This document shows, piece by piece, positions 37,190-48,354 of a stretch of DNA of 64,000 bases. This DNA is from Nigrospora sphaerica (Eukaryota; Ascomycota; Sordariomycetes; Amphisphaeriales; Apiosporaceae): positions 2,170,001-2,234,000 of the forward strand of contig JAGVVL010000009.1 in the NCBI GenBank assembly GCA_018287875.1, in the 5' to 3' direction. The notes below the pieces were generated by a model, which ran no database searches, had not been told where the DNA came from, and saw nothing but the letters and a program-made list of their open reading frames with translations. The translations under genes were made by a program, and so were the position numbers. The number at the start of each line of letters is the position of its first letter. Position 1 is the first letter of the stretch.

Positions 37190-37196
37190 TATAAAG
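37190..37196 (+). promoter_or_regulatory. TATA box of the pectin lyase gene
   Basis: TATAAAG lies 142 bp before the ATG at 37338, a usual distance for a strongly inducible fungal gene with a CT-rich leader (TTCTTTTTCTCCCC) in between. Confidence 0.6.
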
Positions 37197-37337
37197 GCCC
37201 TGGGGGCATCCCGACGTACCGGGGGAAGCAGAGAAACGAAAGGAGAGAACGAGACAGAGAGGCCGCGGAGTAACCAGTCGCATCCCTCACCACCACATTC
37301 TTTTTCTCCCCTCGTCTCCTCCCTCCGGTTTCCGACC

Positions 37338-38546
37338 ATGAAGTTTTCGGTGGCCACCCTGCTCGCGGCGGCGGCCTCGACCGTCTCGGCGGCGGGCGTC
37401 GTCGGCGCGGCCGAGGGCTTCGCCAAGGGCGTGACGGGCGGCGGCAACGCGGCGCCCGTGTACCCCAAGACCAACGCGGAGCTCGTGTCGTACCTGGGCG
37501 ACGCGTCGCCGCGCGTCATCGTGCTCAACAAGATTTTCGACTTCACCGGCAGCGAGGGCACCGCCTCGGGCTCGGGCTGCGCGCCCTGGGGCACCGGCTC
37601 CGGCTGCCAGGTCGCCATCAACCAGAACGGCTGGTGCGACAACTACCAGCAGGGCGCCCCCAAGGTCTCGGTCAGCTACGACAAGGCCGGCGTCATCGGC
37701 ATCACCGTCAAGTCCAACAAGTCCCTCGTCGGCGAGGGCAACAAGGGCGGCATCAAGGGCAAGGGCCTGCGCCTCTCGGGCAACGTCAAGAACATCATCA
37801 TCCAGAACATCCAGGTCACCGGCATCAACCCCAAGTACGTCTGGGGCGGCGATGGTATCACGCTCGACGGCACCGACTTAGTTTGGATCGACCACGTCAA
37901 GGTAAGAAAGACCTTCCCCTTCCCCTTTTCTTAAATCAAGGGACACGTCCCCCCGACTGACACCGGCCCCCTTCCCCCACAGACGTCCCAGATCGGCCGA
38001 CAGCACATCGTCCTGGGCAACAGCGCGTCGAACCGCGTGACCATCTCCAACTGCGAGATCGACGGCAAGTCGCAGTGGAGCGCGACGTGCGACGGGCACC
38101 ACTACTGGGGCATCTACGTGACGGGATCGTCGGACCTCGTGACGCTCAAGGGCAACTACATCCACGACACGTCGGGGCGGTCGCCCAAGGTGGCGGGCAA
38201 CTCGCTCGTGCACGCCGTCAACAACTACTTTGCCGCCTCGTCCGACCACGCCTTCGAGGTCGACCAGGGCGGCATGGTGCTGGCCGAGGGCAACGCCTTC
38301 CAGGGCGTGCCCAACCCCGTCGACAAGAACGTCGGCGGCCAGCTCTTCACGAGCCAGAACGGCGCCGCCTGCCAGAGCGCCCTCGGCCGCGCCTGCCAGT
38401 CTAACGCCCTCTCCGGCTCCGGCAGCTTCAACCGCGCCGACACCAACTTCCTCAGCAACTTCAAGGGCAAGAACATCGCCTCGGTCTCGGCCGCCTCGGG
38501 CGTCGCCGCCAGCGTCCAGCGCAGCGCCGGCGTCGGCAAGATCTAA
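37338..38546 (+). CDS. Secreted pectin lyase, polysaccharide lyase family 1
   Basis: The exons are 37338-37901 and 37983-38546 (81-nt intron with GTAAG and CCACAG), giving 375 residues. Residues 1-18 or so form a signal peptide ([18 protein letters not shown]). The parallel beta-helix region includes [59 protein letters not shown] and [10 protein letters not shown], with the catalytic Arg at 254. This motif set is that of pectin lyase (EC 4.2.2.10), which cleaves methylated pectin by elimination without calcium, rather than of pectate lyase. Paired cysteines are kept ([24 protein letters not shown]). It acts outside the cell on plant cell walls, suggesting saprotrophy or plant association. 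Length is normal and no key motif is missing. Confidence 0.93.
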
Positions 38547-39052
38547 GTTCCTTCTCTTCGCCGGCCTGACGACGATCCGCCGGGCCCGCCGCGGCGCCGG
38601 GGGCCGAGGGAAAGGGGAGGAAGAGCGTGAACACGCGCCTGGCCGGGGATCGGCTCGCTACCATTGGCCCATCCTCTGTCGGCTTTCTTGTTTTTATCTG
38701 TAAATATTGACTTGACAATAGCCAGTCTGAGCTAGTTGTACATACCAGCCGGGGAGCAAATACGTTATCTGCTCGTACGTGACCATCATGCCACACCTTC
38801 AACTTGTCGCGGTGATCAACTACCCTGTGAAGACCCGTCACTCGTCAACTCGGTGCCCACTTGTAGATGAAAAATGGGGACAGCGCCTACCGTGGGACGG
38901 AGAGAAAAAACAAGTGCATAGCAATATATGCGACATGGCGCATGACCTTGATATTCCCTGTTCGCGGTATGGACAAAAGCACTGGATCCCACCCGATCTA
39001 CCGTTCTATCGCGCCGCGCCCTGAACTTCACATTTCGTACATACGCGGCCGC
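38547..39052. other. Intergenic between convergent pectin lyase and SGNH hydrolase genes
   Basis: Shared 3' flanks. TGTAAATA at 38699-38706 could serve as a polyadenylation-type or PUF-binding element of the pectin lyase transcript, but a chance match is likely. Confidence 0.4.
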
Positions 39053-40244
39053 CTACGCGCGCCGTCTCCTCGCGGGCGGGGCCACGGCCGACGCGGCCTG
39101 GGCCACCTCATGGGCCTTGCGGCGCTCTTCCTCGTCGCGCTCAGCGTCGCCGTCGGCGGGCACGCCGTTCTCGACGGGGGCCTGCAGCCAGCCGCGGGCC
39201 TCGACGCCGCGGATGGCTTCCATGAAGATCTCGCCCATCATAAGCCAGCCGGCCTGCGTCGGGTGCATCTGGTCCGCCTGGATGTCCGTGGCGTTGGGCC
39301 GGCCCGGCAGGCCCTGGTCCCAGTGCATCTCGGCCAGGGCGACGTGGCGGCCCGCGCGCGCCATGTCCTACGATGGGGGAAAGGGGGTCAAAGGTCAGCA
39401 GCCGGCTTGGGCTGGATGGGTGGGTTGTTCGTGGGAGGGGGGGAAGAGAAAAAAAAAAGGGGGGGGGGGGGGTTTCGACTTACCGCCGCCACCTGGCGGA
39501 TCTGCGCGTTGACGCTCTTGACGCAGCGCTCGTTCCACGGCCGCGGGTTCGTGATGACGGTCGAGAGGATGACGGCGGCGCGCGGCGAGGCGTCGAGCAG
39601 GAACTGCGTCAGGTCCCAGGTGTAGTCGAAGGCGTGGGCGGAGCCCCACGTGTTCTCCTGGAAGCAGTCGCTCGAGCCGGCGTTGACGAGGACGAGGTTG
39701 GGCTGCGTGGCGGGCACGACGTCGCGCGCGCGGTCGAGCGTCGGCTTGATGGCCTGCGCGCCCCAGGCCTGCACGTCGTTGTCCTTCATGGCGCCGAAGC
39801 GGTTCGCGCCCACGCAGTTGACGGGGTTCCCGAGCCCCACGAGCCACTCGCGGACCTGCTGCCGGTAGCCCGATTCCCGCGGCTCGCCCAGCGTCATCGA
39901 CGCGCCCACGAACATGAGCCGGATCGGGATGCCGCCCGCCAGCGGCCGCCCGCTGTCCCCCTCCTTGTGCCACTGGACGGGGACGTGGGCGACATCCACG
40001 GTGCCGGACTGCCACAGGAGTGTCACTGTCGCCCCCCGAGCCATGCCGAACGCGTTAGCCGGGCGCATCTCCCGAGAGCGGGCCGGGCCCCGGGGCCGTG
40101 GGGGCTTGTTAACGTACCGATCAAGATCAGTCCCACGGTGGATATGACCAGCACCTTGTGCAGAGTGGAGAGCTGTCGCCAGCGCGTCGCCAGCGCTGCA
40201 AATCGGCCCTGGCCGACCGGCCGAAGTGGTGGCATAGCTTGCAT
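39053..40244 (-). CDS. Membrane-anchored SGNH/GDSL-type hydrolase
   Basis: The exons are 40244-40118, 40025-39484 and 39367-39053, giving 327 residues; all junctions keep the frame. One hydrophobic segment (about 30-46, VLVISTVGLILIVTLLW) near the N-terminus predicts a type-II membrane anchor with the enzyme on the outside or in the lumen. Block I is FVGASMTLG with Ser85 as nucleophile. Block III is NAGSSDC (157-163) where the family usually has GxND. Block V is ADQMHPTQAG with Asp255 and His258. The layout resembles fungal carbohydrate esterase family 3 and relatives, which remove acetyl groups from polysaccharides; the substrate here is unknown. The ATG at 40244 is chosen because it begins just before the anchor; a second ATG lies three codons on. 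The second intron contains a C14-T10 tract (coding strand). Confidence 0.85.
39449..39472. repeat. A10-G14 tract in an intron
   Basis: Ten A followed by fourteen G on the plus strand, inside intron 2 (39483-39368) of the SGNH hydrolase gene. On the transcript it is a C/U tract close to the donor. Confidence 0.8.
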
Positions 40245-41191
40245 GGTTCCGGCGTTCTGGAAAACTAGACGAACAAGGCTCTGGTCTGACAAAGGATGGG
40301 TAGGGGTTGCCAAATCGAGAGGTAACGCTAAAGGGTGGACGGGTGGAAAATGAGAAAAAGGATGAAGGGAGGTTTGGGTACTCAACCTGGTAAAGGACCT
40401 CGGGCACTTCGTAAATCAACCGTACCCGTCTGTGCTATCTGTCCCCGACGATGGTATATCTTTCTCGAACCGAACCAGATTGCCCTCTGCGCCATGCCCA
40501 GGGATAGCGGGATCTCAAGAGGACGAAAATCTGACATGGCGTGCGCCTTTCAGGAGAACAAGTTGCCAATTGCGCGGCCAAGACCCTGCGCCCGGGTCGT
40601 CGGCACAGGAACAGCCAACCCTTGTCACTAAAGTACCTTATGCGACGGCGCTTATTCGAAGGCACGTACGGGGTACGCACGCCTGTGCCTGCCACTCCCG
40701 TCTAAGCGTTGTCGCACCTCAGCCATGGGCGTAGATTCGATCAAATCTGATATCATCCATCTCATATCTGTTTGATACATGCGTACCAAGCACGATGTAG
40801 TTTAGGAAATGCTTAACGCCGCCCCCATAAACGTGGCTGGAGACAGGGAAAATGAGAGAGCACTGGATTAATCAAACCTCTACCTCCAGCGCAATAGTCT
40901 GCTGGTTACCCTAAGTAGGATGTACCTACGTAAGTACACTTTGTAATAATCAAATGCATTCGGGTACGACGACACAACCCCTACGGCCATCAGCCTACTA
41001 TAACTCTGTGTAAAATGCCCACTTCGCACACAGAGTTGATTCCAACCCAAACATACCAATGCCACGAGCCGACCCCAAATGCTTCAACGAGTCGCACCCG
41101 GGGGCCAACGCCAGCCCGAGCCGGAGAAGGAGCCGTCCGTCGCACCACCCGCACCGCCTGGAGCCGACGAAACTGCGCACAAGGAAGACGT
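40245..41191. other. Intergenic, promoter of the SGNH gene and 3' flank of the WSC gene
   Basis: No gene. The stretch 40735-41040 is AT-richer and contains TACCCTAAGTAGGATGTACC, a member of the recurring GTAGGTA motif family. Confidence 0.45.
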
Positions 41192-42436
41192 TTAGCCGGA
41201 CGGGAACCCTCGCGCCCCCGTGCTGCGCTTGGGAGAAACCAATGACCCGGGACGCAGTGTTACGTCTGGATTCGACGCCATGCCGGGTGCTGTGACGGCG
41301 TCGCCGTCGTCAGATGCGCACCTTGGCCCTGCGCCATCCCCGCCGTCCACGCATGCCGTTTTTTGGCCGACACCACTGGGCAACGTAGCTTTGGGGTGCT
41401 GTGTAACATGTCCATACTGGCTTAGCAGCGAGCTCGGGTCTGCTCCTGGTGTTGGGGACACTCCACGAAGAGAGGTTATGACGGTGAAGTCGACGGCGCC
41501 GCCAGCGAGCTTCCTCACGATGGGAGGGTCCAGTACATCGGGCAAGGGCTGCTCGCCGAATTGGGCCCAGCCTCTCGCCTGTCCGTCGGGACTGTAGCAG
41601 CTGAGCGCCCAGTCGCCACCGCATATTTCGCTATCGTCGCCAAGGCAAGGGGTCCTGCACTGGCTATCGAGCTTCTGCGTGCCGTTCAGAAACTGGCCAC
41701 AGTAGCAGTTCTTGCCAAATGCCGTGGCTGCAAGCGTATAGCCGTGGACAAAGCAGTGTCGCACGCAGACCTCGTTTGTCACAAACTTCATGTTTGCTGC
41801 TGGAAATGCTGCCAGAGCAGGGTGATGAGGCTGGTCTGCCCAGCAGCCCGCGAAGCTCCATCCAAATGCCGAGGGTCGCGTGGTAGGCCGGGCCGGCAAC
41901 GAGGAAACAGGGCCAAGGTCCGTTACAAGAATGCCACTGTCCTGTACATTGCGCACCGGAACGCTCCCTGTGGATGGTGGGTTGAGCTGCGTGTCGCAGC
42001 CAGTCCGGGGTCTCACTATCGTCTTCGTGACAGTCGTCGTCTCAGTCACAGTTATCGTTTTCGTAACGGTCGTCGTCACGGTTACCATGATGGCAAAGGC
42101 GGCCGGGGAAGTGGCAGTGACAGTCGGCATACGATCACCACCAATCCATGGACCATTGGCTGCCGTACTTCCGAGCTGCGTAGGAGCAGCGCTGGCAATG
42201 AGGCTGGACAGTGCCGGGTCAGGTACAAGCCCATCGAGGCCTCGCCTCGCGTGTCTGACGAGAACGGCGGCGTCGTCACTGCTGGCGGGTTTTATGGGGC
42301 CGTTGGCCTGGTTCAGTGCGACGTGTGGCTCATAGGTGTAGCGCTCAGAGCACTTGAACAGTGAATAGACAACCCATATCAACAGGACGCTGCAAGCGAC
42401 TGCATGGAGGGTCTGGCGTAGTGAGGGCAACGGCAT
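41192..42436 (-). CDS. Type-II membrane protein with one WSC domain
   Basis: A single exon of 414 residues, ATG at 42436. A hydrophobic segment at 11-27 (HAVACSVLLIWVVYSLF) sits next to the N-terminus with no cleavage-like site, so it probably anchors the protein. A Thr/Val-rich stretch (104-141, TVTTTVTKTITVTETTT) follows, likely O-mannosylated. The WSC domain spans 191-281 with the expected cysteines: FAGCWAD, VCVRHC, KNCYCG, CRTPCLGDDSEICGG and LSCYS. WSC domains bind glycans; in yeast sensors they precede the Ser/Thr region and the membrane helix. Here the order is reversed and there is no second membrane helix, so it is not a standard Wsc sensor. The C-terminal 130 residues are disordered. 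Substrate unknown. Confidence 0.82.
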   Translation of the reverse strand: MPLPSLRQTLHAVACSVLLIWVVYSLFKCSERYTYEPHVALNQANGPIKPASSDDAAVLVRHARRGLDGLVPDPALSSLIASAAPTQLGSTAANGPWIGGDRMPTVTATSPAAFAIMVTVTTTVTKTITVTETTTVTKTIVRPRTGCDTQLNPPSTGSVPVRNVQDSGILVTDLGPVSSLPARPTTRPSAFGWSFAGCWADQPHHPALAAFPAANMKFVTNEVCVRHCFVHGYTLAATAFGKNCYCGQFLNGTQKLDSQCRTPCLGDDSEICGGDWALSCYSPDGQARGWAQFGEQPLPDVLDPPIVRKLAGGAVDFTVITSLRGVSPTPGADPSSLLSQYGHVTQHPKATLPSGVGQKTACVDGGDGAGPRCASDDGDAVTAPGMASNPDVTLRPGSLVSPKRSTGARGFPSG

Positions 42437-43269
42437 CTTGCAGAAGTAGGAAGAACGAGGGACGAGTCATCAATGTGCCAAAAATGGACCAAAAAGCGAG
42501 GGCGTATGCTCGAGCGAAGTGACGATCATGAGCGGGATGGGTCGGGCATGATGGCAAAGGATCCAAAGCCTGCAGGATTTCAGGCTGGCACGTGGCCAGA
42601 GAGTACCCACGACTTTCACCAACTCATCTGTGCTCCTTCCAGCTTTATCAGGCACTGAAGCAATGTCCATTCACAACCAGGCAGTAGCCAAGCACCAATA
42701 AAGCCCAGACAGAGAAGGAGTAATGGCATAGCCGCAACCCCCGGCGGTGATGTCCGGACTTAGAGTGGAGCTTCCCATTGCCGGTCCCGGGCCCTGAACG
42801 GCTCCGGCCCTTAGGAAAGACTGACCGGAGCAACATGCAGACGGGCTAGACGCCGGAGCCGCAAGACTCCACACCTGAATCTACGCCGGCTGCGCTGTCA
42901 AAGCAAATTCGTATCGCTTGCTTTCGTCAAAACAAACAGAACGCCCTTATGGCCATTGACGGACATTCTGGTTGCCGCTGGGCATTGGCAGGAATTCTGG
43001 TTACGTCAGGTAGCCCGCGCACGCAGCTATGCCTGTGCATGCCGCTCGGGCCTGGCTGGATAGGGCCATGCGTCACGGGCGATTTCGGTCCATGTCACGT
43101 AGAAGCCATGCCATCCACAGAGTTGTGTTGAACGTCAGATCTCATTAGCCATGCATTTTTTTGCAGCCCGTATCTGATCCCAGATTGACCTAATTGACCG
43201 GCCACCGGCCACCGATGCAGTTAGAAATCAAAGTCAAAAGCCCACGCCGAGTCCCTAAAACACAGTCCT
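42437..43269. other. Intergenic, promoter of the WSC gene and 3' flank of RPS2
   Basis: No supported gene or RNA. Short frames on both strands have no recognisable product. Confidence 0.45.
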
Positions 43270-44299
43270 CTAGTAACGCTTGCCCTCGCGGAGGGTGTCC
43301 GCGAACTCGTCCAGCGGACTGCGGATCAGCTTGGTCTCCTTCCACAGGTTGGGGGTCAGGAAGCCGTAGGTGTTGGAAATGGCGGCGAAGGTGGCCTTCA
43401 GGGTGTTCTCGAGGGTCTTGGTCGAGCCGGAGGACGAGGTGTAGGCATCCTCGATACCAGCGAGCTGGAGAAGACGCTTGACGGCGGGCGAAGCGACGAT
43501 CTGGGTACCACGGGGGGCGGGGATGAGCTGTAACCAAGCGTGTTAGCGGACCTCTCCTCGGACCTTGGCAAAGAGCGTGGGCGCGGGTGAGGGTACGTAC
43601 GCGGACGGTGACGGAACCGCACTTGCCGCTCTCCTTGACGGGCAGAGAGTGAGGCTGGCCCAGGTTGGTGCCCCAGAAACCGCGGCGGACGGGGATGACG
43701 CTGAGCTTGGCGATGATGATGGCAGCGCGGATGGCGGTGGCAACCTCCTTGGAGGTCTTGATGCCGAGACCGACGTGGCCCTCAGAGTCACCAATGATGA
43801 CAATGGCCTTGAAACGGGTGCGCTGACCGGCACGGGTCTGCTTCTGGACGGGCTTGATCTGTAGATGGGCGAGGGCGGGTCAGCGGTCGTTCTCCTAGCC
43901 AGTGAAGCACACGAGCGCGCCTCGCGCCGCGCACACGGTCGAGAACGCGGTCGCCACGCGCGAGCGCATCGTCGGCCACGGGACCCGGTGCGCAGGAGTC
44001 GCGGTTTCAGAACGCACCTTCATGACCTCGTCCTTGAGCTTGGGCAGGAAGAAGTCGACGATCTGGTACTCCTTGATGGGGAGCGAGTGCAGGTAGATCT
44101 CCTCCATCGACTTGATCTTGCCGGCCTTTACGAGACGGCCAAGCTTGGTGACGGGCTGCCACTCCTTGGAGTCCTCCTTGCCGCCGCGGCGTCCACGGCC
44201 ACGGCCACGGCCTCGGCCACGGTCACCACGACCACGGTCACCACCACGGCTGCCAAAGCCGGCTCCTCCTCTGGGTGCAGCGCCACCACGGTCAGCCAT
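43270..44299 (-). CDS. RPS2: 40S ribosomal protein S2 (uS5)
   Basis: The exons are 44299-44018, 43858-43601 and 43527-43270, giving 265 residues, the usual length. The N-terminus is an RGG/RG-rich tail ([13 protein letters not shown]), a known target of arginine methylation in this protein. The conserved core follows: [75 protein letters not shown] and [18 protein letters not shown]. It is a structural protein of the small subunit near the mRNA entry site and is needed for decoding accuracy. Intron junctions are canonical (GTGCGT, GTACGT; CAG acceptors). The third exon runs to KRY and TAG. Nothing is missing. Confidence 0.97.
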
Positions 44300-44508
44300 C
44301 TTGAATATTTGTTGTGGAATCGGGGCGAAGAATTGGCTGTCGGAAAGTCGGTGATGGGTGGTGGCTTCGCACTCTCGCAGATGTGTCGATAGAATTAATT
44401 CGGTCGTAGAGAGAGAGCCCACTGCCCGGTGCACTAAGCCCACTGAGAATTTGGCAAACCGGAAAAATGTTTCCAATGCTTGGGTGCCAGCTGTGCGGTC
44501 GCGGGGTC

Positions 44509-44516
44509 TAGGGTTT
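44509..44516 (-). promoter_or_regulatory. Telobox-like element upstream of RPS2
   Basis: AAACCCTA on the coding strand (TAGGGTTT on plus) lies 210 bp before the RPS2 ATG. AACCCTA boxes bound by Tbf1-type factors are known in ribosomal-protein promoters of several fungi. A single copy makes this suggestive only. Confidence 0.45.
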
Positions 44517-45339
44517 ACGCAGCAGCAGGCACGACCAGTCCGTCTGGCCGAATGGCCTGTGCCCGGTGGGGGACGACACGGCCAATCAGCACGTGTCCTG
44601 GCCTCGAGGTACTGATGGCCCCACCTACGGGTAGGAGGTACCTCTCCATCCAGCCCAGCCCCATTCCGGACCTCCCATTGTACGCCTGAGGAGAGCGCCG
44701 GAGGCACTGGAGTACATATCCTCGGTCAATCGTCCAGTACCGAAAGAAGATGGAGAGAAGGTGGCTGGCTACCCAGTACGGTATATCAGCTTCTCTACTT
44801 CCATTCGGCCTGTTACCTCAGCCATATAATCACCTATGCATACATGTACCCATAGATACCGGTCTCTCCATGTTTGCTGTGGCAAACGGGGCGTTTTTGT
44901 CCGCCGTGCACATTCCACAATGCAACGGGCGTTCAATGGGGTGGCATCTCCCGTCTCCGCAGCCCTTCGGCAAAGAACACACACCCGACGGCTGATGATG
45001 CAAGTAGGATCCATTATTATCATTTCGACCGCAAAGGTCCCTTTCACTATCTCCTTCCCCATCAGCAACGTCCAATAGCCCGCGAAAGTGTCGAAACCCT
45101 CAAGTTGACTAAATATACATTGGCCTCCCTCGGGCTGCCAATGCCGGCGAATATAGAGGAGGTAACGTGGCAAATACTCGTCCTGCTGAATACTTGGGAG
45201 GGGAGAACCATACGAAGACGGAGCCGCTTGCTCGTACAAAGGCACTCCAGTTCCTTTTTCTTGGTAGAGAGGGTATCAATGGTCGTATTAAATGCATTCG
45301 TCACCGTGCTCGCTCTGTAACCCCTGGAATCTGCCATCT
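44517..45339. other. Intergenic, promoter side of RPS2 and 3' flank of the sulfurtransferase gene
   Basis: No gene recognised. Several short frames exist on both strands but none has coding character. Contains a GTAGGAGGTACCTC element at 44631-44644. Confidence 0.4.
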
Positions 45340-46425
45340 TCACTCCTTGCGGATCAGGCTATCCGACGGGTTGACTCTCTGTGCCCATTCCCTGTCGTGC
45401 TTGTTAGTGACGGAACAGTGCACAGCGGTCGAGACCTCAACTTACGTCCAGCTGCCGTCGTACACCTTGCGCTTCTCGGCAGACCCGTAGCCTGACTCCT
45501 CAAGCGCCGTATCGATGGCCACAGCGGTAACTCCCGTTCCACACGTCGATACGATGGGCTTGGCGGGGTCTACGCCCTTCGTCTCGAACAGCTTCTTGAG
45601 CTGGTCGGCAGGAAGGAAAGCCTTGGTCTCGGGGTCCAAAACGGAGCTGAAGGGGATGTTGATGGAGCCGGGCATGTGGCCCGATGACAGTCCCTCTCTG
45701 GGCTCCGGCGCCGTCCCCTTGAACCGGCCCTCGGGTCGTGCGTCCAGAATCTGAACGCCCTCGGCACCCTCTTTGTTGGAGTCCAGAGCAACCTCCCGTA
45801 CCTCTTCGAAGCTTGCGACCTTGTCGTCGGGGTTTACCTTGGGAATCGGGTACAGGCTGCACTCGACGCTGTAGAACTCGCCGCTTTCGGTCGGGTAGCC
45901 CTGTTCGACCCACAGCTTGAAGTTGTTCAAGACGTGCACCTTGGAGTGGCCAAAGACCTTCAAAGTCCATCCAACTCGCGGGGCGCTGAAGATGCCCAAT
46001 TCTTTCGTGTCGTACACCACAACCGTGTCGTCCTTGCGGATGCCGAGCTCGCTCATGGCCGCAGCAAACTCCTTGGCGCTCGGCAGCATGTGCGGGTAAG
46101 GGCTTCGCTTGTCGATAACCTTGTCCAGGTCGAAGAACTTGGCCTTGGGGATGCGCTGCTCCCGGAAGACATCAATGCCCTTGCGCCCGTCGTTGGGCAG
46201 GAACCAGGCGGCGCACAGCGGAATCACACGCGGCTCGGGGCTGACGGGCGACGGCGGGCTCTTCTTGAGGGCCTCATGCAGCTCTTTGGGCGAGACCAGG
46301 TAGGAAGAGAGGCTGCGGCGCGCTTCCATTTTGAAGGGGGCGGTCTGCGTGTTGGTCCTGATATCCCGGAAGACGTGGCGAGGTAATGTCGCGCCTCGAG
46401 AGCGGAACATGGCGAGGGTAGCCAT
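45340..46425 (-). CDS. Thiosulfate/3-mercaptopyruvate sulfurtransferase (tandem rhodanese)
   Basis: The exons are 46425-45446 and 45391-45340 (54-nt intron), giving 343 residues. The C-terminal exon encodes EWAQRVNPSDSLIRKE. The first 35 residues are Arg-rich without acidic residues (FRSRGATLPRHVFRDIR), fitting a mitochondrial presequence. Two rhodanese domains follow. The first has RIPKAKFFDLDKVIDK and VVYDTKELGIFSAPRVGW. The second has VQILDARPEGRFKG, SGHMPGSINIPF and the active loop CGTGVTA with Cys295. The CG(S/T)GVTA loop is typical of 3-mercaptopyruvate sulfurtransferase. It transfers sulfur to thiols or cyanide and takes part in cysteine breakdown and tRNA thiolation chemistry. The frame stays open upstream to 46641, but the chosen ATG best fits the presequence. 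Confidence 0.93.
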
Positions 46426-47837
46426 GGCGGGCAGGGTGAAATCCGCGCAGCTATGTACCTTGGCTGGAACCCGTAGGGGTGGAGGTGCAGCTTGGGGATA
46501 GCTCCGGCCGTCGGCCCTGCTGATGATGTGCGCGGAAGCGCGGATGATGTGCGCGAGCAACCTTGGGGGCCTCGGCGGGATGCGCTTATCGTACCTGGGT
46601 ACCTGCTTGCTACACTTCGGATGGTGAACTGTGCAACCCACACACTACGAGTGCCTCAGTGACGAAGAGAGGTTCCAAGCTGGTCAGCCGGAAGATGCAG
46701 GGTGAGTTGTTGGGAACCGCGGGGTGGGAGCTTGTAACCACTTGGGCTGGAGCTCGAGATCGGAGCTACGGATCCGACTAGAGCGTAAGGAGGGCAGGTG
46801 GGAAGAGGTCCTTCCTGCACGCTTGCGTGGGGGAAGGTGGGCGGTTATCGCAGAAACAGCTTCCAAGAAGAGGTAGGTACGTAACCAGATGGGGGCCGGG
46901 CTGTGTCGTCAGTTCTGGCCGGGTACGGAGATAAGGCACGGTTGGGATGAAGAGGCCGGTATGCGGAACGGAATGAGGATCAGGTGTGTGTGATGCGGAG
47001 AGCCTGACGGGCGAGAAGATGCCGGCTTTCGCTCTTTTATCTGCTTGCCGCCTCGTCCGAGATTATCATACCGACCTCCAGTGTGTCCAGGCTGAAAGAT
47101 AAGTACGGAAACAGGCAACTTGGTTTAGGTAAGTATTTGGTGTTTGCCAAGCACCACTTCTGCTCCTCAAGCCAGCCCTGCGTTACCTCGTTTGCCGATA
47201 AGCGATTTGCGATGCCGAATCCCCAAGCAGTGAGCCGCCGGCTATTTCATAGCTCATGCTGATACCGTGTGCATGTCTAGAGGCATCTACTTGTACCTAC
47301 ACTTAGTGGTGGCGATGGCTTCGCCGATGATGAGCTGTGGTTTTGAAATATTGGCATGTATCGAGACCTATATTGACCTTAACTCTCCAGCTACTGGTAC
47401 GTGGGAGCGACCTTCAAGGCGGTTTGACGATGCTGCTTCAGCTGACCGCCCCAGCGGCTTTGGGTAGGTACATCTTACGCGTGCCCAAGGAGCCAGCTGT
47501 GGATGGAATTGAAGTTAGTAGGCGGGCTGGTAATTAGTGGGCTGGATGGCCCCTCCAACCCGCACTTAGTCACATTTTCTATTATAGGCGCCGCTACTTT
47601 TGCGCGCCTGCTGATGAACAAACCCCAGTAGCAGAGACTACCTAGGTCATCAGTCCCCATCCATTAGCCCCATGTGATGGGCGTTGCGAGGAACCTTGAA
47701 AGCTGGAAGACGGTCCATGGCATACGCCTTGCCAACCAACCAACCCGCGCCCAACGTCTCTCGCAGTCCTATACCTATCTGTATTCGAGACAACGCCCCC
47801 ACGGACAAACATAAAGATCGTTTTGGTTGAGGCCACG
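46426..47837. other. Divergent intergenic region, sulfurtransferase and APC11 promoters
   Basis: Contains the 5' flanks of two divergent genes. GGTAGGTA-type motifs occur at about 46871, 47123 and 47463. No gene recognised. Confidence 0.45.
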
Positions 47838-48354
47838 ATGAAGGTCAAGATCAAACAGTGGAATGCCGTCGCAACCTGGCGTTGGGACCTCCCGGAGGAC
47901 GATGTGTGCGGCATCTGCCAAGTCCAGTTTGACGGCACCTGTCCCACATGCAAATACCCTGGCGATACTTGTAGCCTTTGTGAGTCAGAGCCATCCAGGC
48001 TGGTTCTTGGTCACGGTACCGTGCTGGACACTGACAGTTGGGCCTCCAGTGTCGGGCAAATGCGGACACAACTTCCATATGGTTCGGGACGGGCACATCT
48101 ACATCGTTTAGTGCCGGATCGGCTGACCTCTGCTGCAGCACTGCATCATGGAGTGGATTAAGCAGGATTCTTCCAAGGGGCAATGCCCCATGTGTAGACA
48201 GAGTGAGTTATCTTTCAGACTTGAGTCTCCCGGCATCCCAACGCTGAAAACTTTGTTCCTAGAATTCGAATGGGAGCCAATTGGGGGCGCACCACCACAG
48301 GGCCTTGAAGAGACGGGACAGCAGTCACAGCTCGTACCGATGGCTGAGGATTGA
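47838..48354 (+). CDS. APC11: Anaphase-promoting complex subunit 11 (RING-H2)
   Basis: The exons are 47838-47979, 48050-48081, 48139-48202 and 48263-48354, giving 109 residues. The protein starts MKVKIKQWNAVATWRW and continues with CGICQVQFDGTCPTCKYPGD, then CGHNFHM joined to HCIMEWIKQDSSKGQCPMCRQ and KFEW. All RING-H2 zinc ligands and the extra zinc site of Apc11 are present. Apc11 recruits the E2 enzyme and gives the APC/C its ubiquitin-ligase activity, driving mitotic exit. The second donor (GTTCGG) is weak but gives the exact conserved FHMHC junction; the others are GTGAGT. A GTG or ATG further upstream is in frame, but the conserved start is at 47838. Confidence 0.93.

Noticed and set aside
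38699..38706. PUF-binding TGTAAATA after the pectin lyase
   Set aside because: An 8-base match in AT-rich 3' flank is expected by chance, and this gene is not a usual PUF target.
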